DNA from: Allokutzneria multivorans
Lineage (GTDB): Bacteria; Actinomycetota; Actinomycetes; Mycobacteriales; Pseudonocardiaceae
Assembly (NCBI RefSeq): GCF_039537405.1
Contig: NZ_BAABAL010000024.1
Location: 1 to 64,000, forward strand
Reading direction: 5' to 3'
Length of the DNA: 64,000 nucleotides
The position numbers and the translations under genes were made by a program. Below, in pieces: positions 16,447 through 25,011 of the stretch. Position 1 is the stretch's first letter; each line of letters starts with the position of its first letter. Under the pieces are notes generated by a model, which worked only from the letters and a program-made list of their open reading frames with translations, was not told the origin of the DNA and did no database searches.

Positions 16447-16935
16447 ATGGTGTTCAACCTCCCCGGCCCGCGAACCGTGTTCGACTGGGCTGTGCAGACG
16501 ACGACGACCGTGGTGTCGATACCCGGCCGGGTGCTCAACCTGCTCACGGCCGCGGAGGACGTGGTGCGGCGGGCGAACGAGCTCGTCGAGCGGACGGACG
16601 CGGTGATCACCTCCTCGGAGGAGGCGGTGGCGCACGCGCGCCGTGTGACGGCCGCGGTGGACGAGATCCTGGAGACGACGAAGCCGATGCTGCGCTTCGT
16701 CACCGAGCTGTCGGCGCACGAGATCGAGGCGGCGATCAAGCTGGTCGACGAGCTGCCGAAGCTCGCGGAGCACCTGATCACCGACATCATGCCGATCCTG
16801 GGCACCCTGGACCGCGTCGGCCCGGACATCCACGAGCTCCTCGACGTCACCAAGGACGTGCGCAAGGCGATCCTGGGCATCCCCGGCTTCTCCTACCTCC
16901 GCAAGCGCGGCGAGGACAAGGAACTCGAAGCCTAG
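16447..16935 (+). CDS. Small helical protein of unknown function
   Basis: The 162-aa protein is almost entirely amphipathic helix. After a short N-terminus (MVFNLPGPRTVFDWAVQ) it carries heptad-like stretches rich in Glu, Val and Leu (about 40-140) compatible with a coiled coil, and it ends with a charged tail. No enzyme motif is seen. ATG 16447 lies one base after GGAGG; GTG 16450, four bases after, may be the real start. The stop overlaps that of the convergent FGGY kinase gene in a CTAG. An open frame extends further upstream but lacks a ribosome site. Confidence 0.6.
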   Translation: MVFNLPGPRTVFDWAVQTTTTVVSIPGRVLNLLTAAEDVVRRANELVERTDAVITSSEEAVAHARRVTAAVDEILETTKPMLRFVTELSAHEIEAAIKLVDELPKLAEHLITDIMPILGTLDRVGPDIHELLDVTKDVRKAILGIPGFSYLRKRGEDKELEA

Positions 16936-18353
16936 GTCCAGAGCGGGCGCGCGGCGGCGAGGTGCGCGAGGTACCGCTCGTACCCCTCGCGGTAGCGCGC
17001 GACGTCCTGGCCCGGCTCGATGATCTGCTCGGAGCCGGTCCAGGACTCGGCGTCGTGCTCCAGCCCGAGCGCACCGAAGGCGTTCACGACGACACCGCGC
17101 GCGCCCACCTCCGAACACCGGGGCAGTCTCAGCGGCCGGTCGAGGACGTCGGCGAAGACCTGCAACCACTCCGGGCTCCGCGCGCCACCACCGGCAACGG
17201 CCAGCGAACCGGTCAGGCCAGCCGCTTCAAGGCAGTGCCGTGCGGCGTAAGCGATGCCTTCGCAGACGGCTCGCACGAGGTCAGCGCGCGAGGTGCGCAA
17301 GGTCAAGCCGGTGAACTGGCCGCGCGCGGACGGGTCGACGAACGGGGCGCGCTCCCCGGAGGGTGAGAAGTACGGCAGCACCGCGACACCGTCGGCCCCC
17401 GGGCGCGACTCGGCGAGCAGCGCGGGCACGGCGCTCGTGGTCTGGCCGATCATGCGCAGCACCCAGTCGAGCGAGGCGGTGCCGACCATGGCGGGCATCG
17501 CGCGCAACCACGAGCCGGGCACCCCGGTGGCCAGCGTGAGCCCGGAGGGGCGGCCGGAGGTGTCGGGGGAGTCGGTGATCACCTGACACGCCAAGGTGGT
17601 TCCGATGATCACCATGCCGTCGCCGGGGGAGACCACGCCGGAGCCGTGCGCGCACGCGGGCAGATCGTAAGGCCCGGACACGATCGGAGTTCCCCGCGCG
17701 AGAGCGGTGCCAGCCAGGCGCAGCTCGCCGACCGGTTGCCTGGCGTGGATCGGGGCCAGCAGGTTCGCTCGGTGACCGAGCCCGGTCAGCTCCAAGGCTC
17801 GCGCGCTGTAGCCGCCGCGCAGATCGCCGAACGGCATGGTGGTGTCGGAGGCATCGGTCGCCCGCAGACCGGTGAGGTGTTGCAACACGATGTCCTTGCA
17901 GTACCCCGCCGTCGCGGAGCGGTCGAGCGCTGAGGGCTCGTGCCTGTCCAAATAGGACAAGATCGCGGCTGGGCTGCCTGGGAACTGGATGTTGCCGTTC
18001 ACCCGGAACAGCGCCTCTTCGACCCCTGAGGCGGTCCACTCCCGCACGGTCCCGGCGGCGCGACCGTCCATCCAGGACACCGCGGCGCGCGAAGGGCGTC
18101 CGTCCACATCGGACAGCCACAGGCCGTCGCCCTGGCCGGTGATCGCGACGAACTCCGGCTGGCCGACGCGCGAAACCACCGCGTCGAGCACGGTGGTGAC
18201 CGACCGCAGCACCTCGTCGACGTCCTGCTCCGTCTGCCCGGGCGCGGGGTGGATCAGCTTGGTCTGAACGGATTCGCTGTCCACCTGTGCGCCATCGGGA
18301 CCGAAGGCAACGGCCTTGGTGACGGACGTGCCAACATCAACTCCGACGTACAT
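16932..18353 (-). CDS. FGGY-family carbohydrate kinase, second of operon
   Basis: The 473-aa protein shows the FGGY sugar-kinase fold: N-terminal ATPase motif MYVGVDVGTSVTK and the C-terminal phosphate loop SLAVAGGGARSPEWLQVFADVLDRPL. Family members phosphorylate pentuloses, pentitols, glycerol or similar polyols; the substrate cannot be read from sequence. The start is ATG 18353, seven bases after GGAGG; a longer frame to 18461 lies inside the upstream gene. It is the last of six overlapping genes (17-bp overlap with the dehydrogenase). It is only distantly similar to the first kinase of the operon, so the two probably act on different substrates. Confidence 0.85.
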   Translation of the reverse strand: MYVGVDVGTSVTKAVAFGPDGAQVDSESVQTKLIHPAPGQTEQDVDEVLRSVTTVLDAVVSRVGQPEFVAITGQGDGLWLSDVDGRPSRAAVSWMDGRAAGTVREWTASGVEEALFRVNGNIQFPGSPAAILSYLDRHEPSALDRSATAGYCKDIVLQHLTGLRATDASDTTMPFGDLRGGYSARALELTGLGHRANLLAPIHARQPVGELRLAGTALARGTPIVSGPYDLPACAHGSGVVSPGDGMVIIGTTLACQVITDSPDTSGRPSGLTLATGVPGSWLRAMPAMVGTASLDWVLRMIGQTTSAVPALLAESRPGADGVAVLPYFSPSGERAPFVDPSARGQFTGLTLRTSRADLVRAVCEGIAYAARHCLEAAGLTGSLAVAGGGARSPEWLQVFADVLDRPLRLPRCSEVGARGVVVNAFGALGLEHDAESWTGSEQIIEPGQDVARYREGYERYLAHLAAARPLWT

Positions 18354-19371
18354 CGCGCGCCTCCGGGTTGGAGCAGTTGGCCAATGCCTCGCCGCGCGCG
18401 AACCGACCGACCTCGGCGGCCACGATGCGCGCGGCCTTCTCCGCGACCGCCTTGGAAGCACCGGCGATGTGCGGGGTCATCACCACGTTCGGCGCGCTGA
18501 GCAACGGATCTCCTGCCGGAATCGGCTCCACCGCGTACGTGTCGAACGCGGCTCCGGCGAGGTGCCCGTCGCGCAGCGCCTCCACGACCGCCGAGTAGTC
18601 CAGCAACGCGCCGCGCGCCGCATTGACCACATAGGACCCTCGCGGCAGCATCGACAGCTCGCGCATCCCGATCAGCCCCTCGGTCTCCTCCGTGACCCGC
18701 GCGTGCAGCGTGAGAATCCGGCTTCGCACCAACAGATCGTCGAGGTCGTGCACCAGTCCCGGCAGCTCCGGATCGGCGTAAGGGTCGTACACCATGACCT
18801 CGGCCCCGAACGCGGTGAGCACCTTCGCCACCCTGCTGCCGATCGCGCCGTAGCCGACGAGGCCGACCGGGGTGCCTTCCAGCTCAAGGCCGCAGCGCTC
18901 GTAGCGGTAGTAGTCCCCGCGCCACTCACCGTTCGCGGTGTGCGCGTGCGTCTCCGGGACTCTGCGCAGCACCGACAGCATGAGCGCGATCGTCATCTCC
19001 GCGGTGGCCGTCGCGTTGCGGCCCGGTGCGGAGCAGACCGCGACGCCCGCTTCGGTCGCCGCCGGGATGTTGACGTTGATCGGCCCGCCCCTGCTGACCG
19101 CGACCAGCCCCAGCTCCGGGCACTCGCGCAGCACGCGCTCGGTCACCGCACCCATCTGCGTCACCAGGACGTCGTGCCCGCGCAGCGCGGCGATCATCTC
19201 GTCCTCGGTGCCGGTCGCCTCGTCCACCTCGGCGACCCTGCCGAAGGGCACGTCCGGCCACGGGAAGTCCACTGTGGACACCTCGGCGTCCGGGACCTCC
19301 GCCAGCACGGCGCTCTTCAGCAGCGAACTCAGCACGAAGTTGTCGCCCGCCGCGAGAACACGAAGGGTCAT
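18337..19371 (-). CDS. D-isomer-specific 2-hydroxyacid dehydrogenase
   Basis: The 344-aa protein has the split catalytic domain and central NAD-binding domain of the D-2-hydroxyacid dehydrogenases: GLVGYGAIGSRVAKVL (nucleotide loop), the catalytic Arg in NAARGALLD, Glu in YAVEPIPAG and His in MTPHIAGAS. It would interconvert a 2-keto and a 2-hydroxy acid using NAD(H). It overlaps the HAD gene by four bases upstream and the second kinase by 17 bp downstream, placing it firmly in the sugar operon; a keto-acid or aldonate-derived sugar acid is a reasonable substrate guess. Confidence 0.85.
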   Translation of the reverse strand: MTLRVLAAGDNFVLSSLLKSAVLAEVPDAEVSTVDFPWPDVPFGRVAEVDEATGTEDEMIAALRGHDVLVTQMGAVTERVLRECPELGLVAVSRGGPINVNIPAATEAGVAVCSAPGRNATATAEMTIALMLSVLRRVPETHAHTANGEWRGDYYRYERCGLELEGTPVGLVGYGAIGSRVAKVLTAFGAEVMVYDPYADPELPGLVHDLDDLLVRSRILTLHARVTEETEGLIGMRELSMLPRGSYVVNAARGALLDYSAVVEALRDGHLAGAAFDTYAVEPIPAGDPLLSAPNVVMTPHIAGASKAVAEKAARIVAAEVGRFARGEALANCSNPEARDVRRS

Positions 19372-20033
19372 GGGGTCAGCCTCCCGGTGATGTACTCGCG
19401 TGCGTCGTCGTGGGTGGCCGCGACGTGGGCGGCCAGTGCGAGCGCGTCCGGCTTCGGCGGGTACGCCGCGTTGGGCAGCGCCACCAGCGTCAGCCCGGCG
19501 GCGCTCGCGGAGCGCATTCCGTTGCTGGAGTCCTCGATCCCCATGCACCGCGCGGGATCGACGCCGAGCCGCCGCGCGGCCTCCAGGTACACGTCCGGGG
19601 CGGGCTTGCCCAGCGGGACCTCCTCGCTGGAGCACACCGCGCCGAAGCGGTCGGCCAGCCCGTGCTCGGCCAGCACCGCCTCGATCACCACCCGCGCCGC
19701 CGAGGAGGCGACCGCGACCGGGACCAGGCCGGACACCGCGCGCACCAGCTCCGCCGCGCCGGGCATCAGCGGGACCGAGCCGCTGATCACCTTGTCCACC
19801 ATGAACTTCACGCACTCCGCGCGGACGGTCTCGGCCTCCTCCGGCACCCCGGCGCGCGCCGCGACGTAGGCCGACCACTCCGGCGCGCTCATGCCCTGCA
19901 CCGTGGAGGTGTCCTCCGCCGTCCACGCGTACCCGCGCTCGGCGGCGCTGACCGTCCAGCTCTCCTCCCACAGGTGCTCCGACTCGACGATCACGCCGTC
20001 CATGTCGAAGAGCACGCCCTCGAAGCCGCTCAC
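19368..20033 (-). CDS. HAD-superfamily sugar-phosphate hydrolase (beta-phosphoglucomutase-like)
   Basis: The 221-aa protein has motif I FDMDGVIVE with Asp10 and Asp12, a helical cap after it, motif II VASSA and motif III/IV GKPAPDVY then GIEDSSNG. This is the subfamily I pattern of phosphoglycolate phosphatase, sugar-phosphate phosphatase and beta-phosphoglucomutase enzymes. It probably dephosphorylates a small sugar phosphate in the cytosol. ATGA overlaps link it to the DeoR gene before it and the dehydrogenase gene after it. Confidence 0.8.
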   Translation of the reverse strand: MSGFEGVLFDMDGVIVESEHLWEESWTVSAAERGYAWTAEDTSTVQGMSAPEWSAYVAARAGVPEEAETVRAECVKFMVDKVISGSVPLMPGAAELVRAVSGLVPVAVASSAARVVIEAVLAEHGLADRFGAVCSSEEVPLGKPAPDVYLEAARRLGVDPARCMGIEDSSNGMRSASAAGLTLVALPNAAYPPKPDALALAAHVAATHDDAREYITGRLTP

Positions 20034-20809
20034 GCCACCTCCACCGGAATCCCACGCTCACGGAGATCCGCGAGCTGCTCCTCGGAGATCCCCTCATCGA
20101 CGATCACCAGGTCGAAGGACTCCAACGGCACCACGCGGTGCAACGCGACGCGGCCGAGCTTTCCGCTGTCCAGCAACAGAAAACGCCGAGCGGCGGCGGC
20201 GAGCATCGCGCGCTTGACCGAGACGATGTGCTGCTCCTGGTGGTAGGCGAGACCTTCGGCGGCGGCCGAGGTGGAGACGAAAACCGCGTCCACGCGCAGC
20301 GCCTCGATCGCCTCGACGCACCCGACTCCGAGGAAAGAGTCGTGGTTGGGGTCGTAGTCCCCGCCGAGCGCGGTCAGCGAGATCCCCGGCGTCCCGGCGA
20401 GCGTCCTCAATCCGGTCAGGAAGTTCGTGACCACGCGGAGCGGAGTGATGCCGTCAAGGAGTCTTGCCAGCTCCAGCACCGAAGTCGAGTCGTCCAGCAT
20501 GATCGACATGCCGGGCTCCACGAGCCGCCGCGCCGCCCGCGCGATGGCCTGCTTCTGGGCGATCATGGCCTGCTGGCGGAAGAGCACCGTGCTCTCGAAG
20601 ACCCCGGACGGTTGCGTGGTGACACCACCGCGGAACTTGCGCACCAGGCCGCGCCGCTCCAGCTCGTCGAGGTCGCGGTGCATCGTCATCAGGCTCACGT
20701 CGAAGCGCTCAGCGAGGTCCTGCGCGGTCCCGGTGCCCTCGGCCAGCAACAGCGCGGTCAGCTCATCCAGCCGTTCCTCGCGGCGCCGCGACAGGTTCTG
20801 CTCGCTCAT
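20030..20809 (-). CDS. DeoR-family sugar-operon repressor
   Basis: The 259-aa protein has the DeoR N-terminal winged helix (RRREERLDELTALLLAEG, then AQDLAERFDVSLMTMHRDLDELERRGLVRKFRGG) and a C-terminal DeoR sensor domain of the sugar-isomerase-like fold that binds phosphorylated sugars. It is encoded in the middle of the operon it probably regulates. A 13-bp palindrome TGTTAACTTAACA upstream of the first gene is the best operator candidate. Start ATG 20809 overlaps the stop of the histidine-phosphatase gene. Confidence 0.85.
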   Translation of the reverse strand: MSEQNLSRRREERLDELTALLLAEGTGTAQDLAERFDVSLMTMHRDLDELERRGLVRKFRGGVTTQPSGVFESTVLFRQQAMIAQKQAIARAARRLVEPGMSIMLDDSTSVLELARLLDGITPLRVVTNFLTGLRTLAGTPGISLTALGGDYDPNHDSFLGVGCVEAIEALRVDAVFVSTSAAAEGLAYHQEQHIVSVKRAMLAAAARRFLLLDSGKLGRVALHRVVPLESFDLVIVDEGISEEQLADLRERGIPVEVA

Positions 20810-21399
20810 GCCGCCAGCCGTTCGTTCAACGACAGCAAGGAGAATTCGCCGCCTCGAACTCGCAGCCGTGCGCCACGGCAGTTCTCGATCACCGGGAACG
20901 CCGTGCGGTAGCGGGCCAACGGGATGCCCAGCACCTCGCACAGCGCGAGCCGCAGCGCCGTGCTGTGTGCGACGACCAAGACACGCCCGTTTTCCTTGAC
21001 GGCAGCCGTCAAGCCCTCCAGGAAGCGCTTCGCGGCGGCTTCCGGGTGCTCGCCGCCGGGCAGGTGGTTCGCGACCGGATCGGCTTCGAAGCGCTCGCGC
21101 ACATCGGCGGGCATCTCCGAGGCGGTCATCCCGTCGCAGTCGCCGAAGTCCAGCTCCAGCAACCGCGCGTCCACCACCGGCGTCAGCCCGGTCCGGGCGC
21201 CGACCGTCCGCGCAGTGATCACCGCGCGGCTCAACGTCGAGCAGTGCACGGCCGCGAGGCCCGCGCCCTCCGCCCAGCCCGCCAGCTCCGCCGCCTGCTC
21301 CTCGCCGCGCTCGGTCAGGGCGACGTCGGAGCGCCCAGCATAGCGATTTTCCTTGTGCCACAAGGTTTCCCCGTGTCGCACAACGATGATCTCAGTCAT
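20806..21399 (-). CDS. Histidine phosphatase family (phosphoglycerate-mutase-like) enzyme
   Basis: The 197-aa protein starts MTEIIVVRHGET, with the phospho-accepting His9 in the RHGE motif and a second catalytic histidine in VVAHSTALRLALCEVLG. The short length fits the broad-specificity phosphatases of the cobC/PhoE type rather than true cofactor-dependent mutases. It overlaps the upstream kinase by 8 bp and the DeoR gene by 4 bp. It is the second phosphatase of the operon besides the HAD enzyme. Confidence 0.85.
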   Translation of the reverse strand: MTEIIVVRHGETLWHKENRYAGRSDVALTERGEEQAAELAGWAEGAGLAAVHCSTLSRAVITARTVGARTGLTPVVDARLLELDFGDCDGMTASEMPADVRERFEADPVANHLPGGEHPEAAAKRFLEGLTAAVKENGRVLVVAHSTALRLALCEVLGIPLARYRTAFPVIENCRGARLRVRGGEFSLLSLNERLAA

Positions 21400-22786
21400 C
21401 GAGCAGGCTCCTCCTCAGCCGCTGATACCCCTGTTCGAGGTCCGCGCCGACCCGCGCGTCCGGCTCGAACACCCGCGCCACGCGCACCATGTCTCGCGCC
21501 GCCTCGGCCGCGGTCGTCTTCGTGGCGCTCGCGGCGGCCAGCACCGCCATGCCGAAGGCGGGCTGCGCGACTTCCGGCAGCTCCAGGCTCCGGCCGAGCA
21601 CGTCCGCGCGCAGCTGCGTCCACGCCGCGCTGCGCACCGCTCCGCCGGTCACCCGGATCGTGTCGCCGACCGGTGCGCCGAGCCCCGCGACGTGCTCGAA
21701 GCACAGCCGCTCCACGAACGCCACGCCCTGGAGGACCGCCGCGTAGCGCTCCAGCTCATCGCGCGGTTCGCCGAGCGTGAACCCCTCCGCGTCCGGCCGC
21801 ACGAACGGGAACCGCTCGCCCCGCCCGGCCAACGGGTAGCTCACGCAACCCAGTGCTTCGCGCAGCGGCGCCCTCGCGTCCAGCTCCGCCAGGTCCCGCC
21901 CGGGAAACTCGCTGCCCAGCACACCGGCGCCGATGCTCGACGCGCCGCCCGGCCACCAGTGCCCGTCGGGGGAGAGATGGCTGTAGACACTGCCGTCCGG
22001 GTCGATGATCCGCCGCTCAGCGACCCCCTTGACCACCAAGGTGGTGCCCAGCACGGAGTTCCAGCTGCCGACGTCGAGCGCCCCGGTCGCCAGCTGCGCC
22101 GCGCACCCGTCCGTCATCCCCGCGATGATCGGCGTGCCCACCGGCAGTCCCGTGTGCTCCGCCGCCTCCGCGCAAACCTCTCCGAGCACCGCGCCCGGCT
22201 TCGTCAGCTCCGGCAACGGCCCCAGCGCCGCGAGGACCTCCTCCGGCCAGTCTCGGGTGACCGGATCAGCCCCCGACTTCAACGCGTGACTCGTGTCCGC
22301 CGCGACCGGGCGCCCGGCCAGGCGTCCGGTGACGAAATCCGCTTGGTGCAGCACGAGTCCGGCGGGTTGCCGGTCGCGCAGCCACGCGATCCGGCCCAGC
22401 GCCCACGACGGCTGCGGACGCACCCCGAGGCGTTCCCAGACGCTTGCGTCGATCTTGCTCAGCACGCCGTGGCCCCGCGCGCGGAGGTCGTCGTACATCA
22501 ACGCGGGGAACGTGGGCCGCAACGCCTCGTCCGTGAGTACCACCGTGCCCGAGGTCGCGCACGTCGCCACACCCAGCACCGGCCACTTCGGCGCTTCAGC
22601 CAGCGCCGCGCTCACCGCCGTGCCGACCGCGCTCCACCACTGCTCGGCGTCTTGCTCGTGCCGGTCACCCTCGCGGCGGCTCGCCAGCGGCGCGTGCCCC
22701 TGCCCGAGCACGTGCCCGCGCAGGTCGCTGACCACGGCCCGCACACCCTGCGTGCCCAGGTCGACGCCGACCGCCAGCTCACCCAC
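21392..22786 (-). CDS. FGGY-family carbohydrate kinase, first of operon
   Basis: The 464-aa protein has the FGGY N-terminal motif ELAVGVDLGTQGVRAVVSD and the C-terminal loop DTIRVTGGAVRSAAWTQLRADVLGRSLELPEV. It resembles xylulokinase- or autoinducer-kinase-like members but the substrate is not determined. The start is GTG 22786, six bases after GGAGG; the longer open frame to 22855 would run through the operator. It is the promoter-proximal gene of the six-gene unit. No transporter or isomerase gene accompanies it, so the sugar enters through another system or arises inside the cell. Confidence 0.85.
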   Translation of the reverse strand: MGELAVGVDLGTQGVRAVVSDLRGHVLGQGHAPLASRREGDRHEQDAEQWWSAVGTAVSAALAEAPKWPVLGVATCATSGTVVLTDEALRPTFPALMYDDLRARGHGVLSKIDASVWERLGVRPQPSWALGRIAWLRDRQPAGLVLHQADFVTGRLAGRPVAADTSHALKSGADPVTRDWPEEVLAALGPLPELTKPGAVLGEVCAEAAEHTGLPVGTPIIAGMTDGCAAQLATGALDVGSWNSVLGTTLVVKGVAERRIIDPDGSVYSHLSPDGHWWPGGASSIGAGVLGSEFPGRDLAELDARAPLREALGCVSYPLAGRGERFPFVRPDAEGFTLGEPRDELERYAAVLQGVAFVERLCFEHVAGLGAPVGDTIRVTGGAVRSAAWTQLRADVLGRSLELPEVAQPAFGMAVLAAASATKTTAAEAARDMVRVARVFEPDARVGADLEQGYQRLRRSLLDD

Positions 22787-22813
22787 GACCCACCTCCAGG
22801 TTGAGGCCTTGGA

Positions 22814-22826
22814 TGTTAACTTAACA
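22814..22826. promoter_or_regulatory. Palindromic operator candidate for the sugar operon
   Basis: TGTTAACTTAACA is a perfect 13-bp odd palindrome 28 bp before the GTG of the first kinase, in an otherwise GC-rich stretch. Its position between promoter and gene, and the DeoR gene within the operon, support it as the repressor site. A matching -10 box could not be assigned with confidence. Confidence 0.55.
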
Positions 22827-22874
22827 CCTCCTGATATCAGCTTGGCTGACCGCATGCGGCCCGCCGAATGGTGA

Positions 22875-23042
22875 TCAAGCCTTCGAATGCACCGCCGCGG
22901 GCTTTCCTCCGTAGAGCTGTTCGCTCGCGCAGCCGGTGCTCAGGCGCTGTGAAGCGCTTCTTCCCGCATTGTCATCCGAAGCGCTGATGCAACCGTTTTC
23001 GCTGCTAGGCGCCATGAAGATGGCATTTCTGACGATCTTCAC
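22875..23042 (-). CDS. Possible small protein of 55 aa, unknown
   Basis: A GTG-started frame encodes a Ser/Ala-rich peptide beginning MKIVRNAIFMAPSSENGC and ending AAVHSKA, with two cysteines. Third-position GC is lower than in neighbouring genes and no convincing ribosome site precedes it. It lies between the sugar-operon promoter and a secreted-protein gene. It could be a small gene, a relic, or chance; I recognise no family. Confidence 0.2.
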   Translation of the reverse strand: MKIVRNAIFMAPSSENGCISASDDNAGRSASQRLSTGCASEQLYGGKPAAVHSKA

Positions 23043-23081
23043 CGCACGTAGCGTCCGCCGTGGGCCGACGAAGGAGGAACC

Positions 23082-23402
23082 GTGAGGATTCGATCCGTTC
23101 TGGTCGCGAGCGCCCTTGCGCTCGGCGCGATCGTGGTACCGGCGACCACCGCTCACGCGGCGGCGGACACCCCGGTGCAGAAGTGCGCGAGGCAGGGCAA
23201 GACCAAGGGCCTCTTCCTCCAGTTGCCGTTCAGCACGCTGTGCCAGGAACGGAAGGGGACGCACTGGAGGGGCTTTGCCTACGGTTGCGGCCCGCTGCGT
23301 TCCGGCGACAAGGGGTACGTCACCACCGAGAGGGGCACACGGATCAGCTGCAACGGGTGGATCAACTTCGCCCACCAGTACGTCACCTTGACCTATCTGT
23401 GA
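23082..23402 (+). CDS. Small secreted protein with four cysteines
   Basis: The 106-aa product has a clear Sec signal peptide (MRIRSVLVASALALGAIVV, cleavage near THAAA-D), leaving a mature chain of about 80 residues. It has four cysteines (in KCARQ, LCQE, YGCGP and SCNG) that could form two disulfides, and a high content of Gly, Thr and aromatic residues. GTG 23082 is preceded by AGGAGG at the right distance. I do not recognise the family. A terminator hairpin follows. Confidence 0.65.
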   Translation: MRIRSVLVASALALGAIVVPATTAHAAADTPVQKCARQGKTKGLFLQLPFSTLCQERKGTHWRGFAYGCGPLRSGDKGYVTTERGTRISCNGWINFAHQYVTLTYL

Positions 23403-23408
23403 CGGTGG

Positions 23409-23433
23409 GGCCCGGTCCGCGCTGGGCCGGGCC
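23409..23433. terminator. Terminator hairpin between convergent genes
   Basis: GGCCCGG (23409-23415) pairs with CCGGGCC (23427-23433) just after the stop of the secreted protein and before the stop of the convergent VOC gene. No T-tract follows, as usual in high-GC actinobacteria. Confidence 0.55.
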
Positions 23434-23446
23434 TCCTCGCCGGTGT

Positions 23447-23854
23447 TCAGCCCTGCGGCTGGGAGATGTTGAACATCCACGGGATGCCGAAGCGGTCCTC
23501 GCAGGCGCCGTACTCGTCGCCCCACATCTGCTTCTCCAACGGGGTCGCCACGGTGCCGCCGTCGATCAGCTTGTCCCAGTAGCCGTGCAACGTCTCCACG
23601 TCGTCGCCGTTGACGCAGACCGTGATGCTGCTGCCCTGCTGGTGTTCCATCCCGGGCGGGGTGTCCGCGCCCATCAAGGTGAAGCCCGCGTCCGTCGTGA
23701 GCAGGCTGTGCATGACCAGGTCGGCGTTCTCGGTCATGCCGAACTCCCCGAAGGTGTTCACCGCCAGCTCGCCGCCGAAGACCTCGCGGTAGAACTCCAT
23801 GGCCTGGCGGGCGTTGTCGGTGAAACTGAGGTAGGGGTTGAGGCGAGAAGTCAC
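23447..23854 (-). CDS. VOC-family (PhnB/glyoxalase-like) protein
   Basis: The 135-aa protein matches the PhnB-like branch of the vicinal-oxygen-chelate superfamily: RLNPYLSFTDNARQAMEFYREVFGG at the start and a C-terminal WGDEYGACEDRFGIPWMFNI segment. Such proteins are typically metal-binding dimers with unknown substrates. GTG 23854 is chosen since AGGAGG lies six bases upstream. A truncated copy of the start of this gene lies at 27091-27145, so the gene was duplicated at some point. Confidence 0.8.
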   Translation of the reverse strand: MTSRLNPYLSFTDNARQAMEFYREVFGGELAVNTFGEFGMTENADLVMHSLLTTDAGFTLMGADTPPGMEHQQGSSITVCVNGDDVETLHGYWDKLIDGGTVATPLEKQMWGDEYGACEDRFGIPWMFNISQPQG

Positions 23855-23940
23855 GGCGTTCCTCCTGGCTCGGGGTCGGAGCCGCATCGTCGCACCGCCC
23901 CCTGACAGTCGCGACCGCACCGGGAGACCGGCGCCGTCGA

Positions 23941-25011
23941 TCAGGACGGAGCGGAGAAGGACACGCGGCGCGCCGCCACGAACGGCAGCAGGCGTTGCGC
24001 CTCGTCCGCGACGGCGGCGCGGTCCTGGACCGGCAGCGGCCGGAACGCCGTCAGTCGCAGCTCCCCGTCGGACACCGACCAGCTGCCGTGCACCCGGCCG
24101 TCGACCAGGAACGCGGGCCGCACCAGCGCGCGACCGGGCATGATCCGCTTCCGGTCCTCGTCGGAGATGATCCGGGTCCGGTCGGCGTGCCCGAGCAGCG
24201 CGTTGTCGAAGCCCGGCAGCAACCGCGCGGGGGCGGGGGTGTCGGGGTCCGGCAGCTCGGCATCGGCCAGGTCGACCAGTTCCCCGCCGTGCGGGTCGCG
24301 GTACCAGCGCAGCTCGGCGCGCATCTCCGCGACGACCTCGCTCAACCGGGTCAACCCGCTCCACGCCTGCACGTCCTTGACGCTGGCAGGGCCGAACGCC
24401 GTGAGGTACCGGCGGATCAGCTCCTTGGCGCCCGCGGGCTCGGCGACCCGGACGGCCGTGACCGACACGGACGACCGGTTGCCCCAGGCGCCCCACCCGG
24501 CGGTGGCCGGATCGTGGACCAGCGCGGTCCGCACCTCCACCTCGCCCGCCAGAATCCGTCCGTCGCGGCCGGGGTGGCCCTGCGCCAGTCGCCGGGCCAG
24601 CTCCTTGCGGGGCATCGCCCGACCGCCCAGGACCCGCAGGCCCGTCGCCACCAGCTCGTCGGTGTCGAGGCCCGCGCTGTTGCGGCTGAAGTAGGCCGTG
24701 CGCGCCGTGCGGTCGAGCACCGGTTGCAGCAGCGGCCGGAACCGACGGAAGTCATCGGCTCCAGCCAGGTGCTGCGTGCTGCGCAACAGACTCGACCGCA
24801 CCACCTGCCGGTCCTCGAGCAGCGTCGTGAGGTCGGAGTGCTCGAATCCCCGGATTCGGCTCCACAGGCCGACGAACGGCCAGTTCGGCTCTTGGGCCTG
24901 CATCGCGACCAGACGCCCGATCACCTCCAGGGGAGTGGCGTCGGTTCGGGCCAGCAGGAACTGCCGCTGCAACAGGGCGCGGTTCAGGACACGAAGCGAC
25001 AGCGTGCTCAC
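23941..25011 (-). CDS. Winged-helix AlkZ/AlkX-like DNA glycosylase-family protein (HTH_42)
   Basis: The 356-aa protein belongs to the winged-helix DNA-binding group (HTH_42) that includes AlkZ and YcaQ/AlkX. Residues 36-40 read AMQAQ, the QxQ catalytic signature of the AlkZ branch (Q38, Q40), and the C-terminal part has the expected LLPGFDNALLGHADR and WSVSDGELRLTAFRPL strands. Known members remove bulky alkyl adducts or interstrand crosslinks from DNA, and AlkZ itself protects an antibiotic producer. GTG 25011 overlaps the stop of the upstream oxidoreductase gene by four bases. No crosslinker biosynthesis genes are nearby, so a general repair role is equally possible. Confidence 0.7.
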   Translation of the reverse strand: MSTLSLRVLNRALLQRQFLLARTDATPLEVIGRLVAMQAQEPNWPFVGLWSRIRGFEHSDLTTLLEDRQVVRSSLLRSTQHLAGADDFRRFRPLLQPVLDRTARTAYFSRNSAGLDTDELVATGLRVLGGRAMPRKELARRLAQGHPGRDGRILAGEVEVRTALVHDPATAGWGAWGNRSSVSVTAVRVAEPAGAKELIRRYLTAFGPASVKDVQAWSGLTRLSEVVAEMRAELRWYRDPHGGELVDLADAELPDPDTPAPARLLPGFDNALLGHADRTRIISDEDRKRIMPGRALVRPAFLVDGRVHGSWSVSDGELRLTAFRPLPVQDRAAVADEAQRLLPFVAARRVSFSAPS

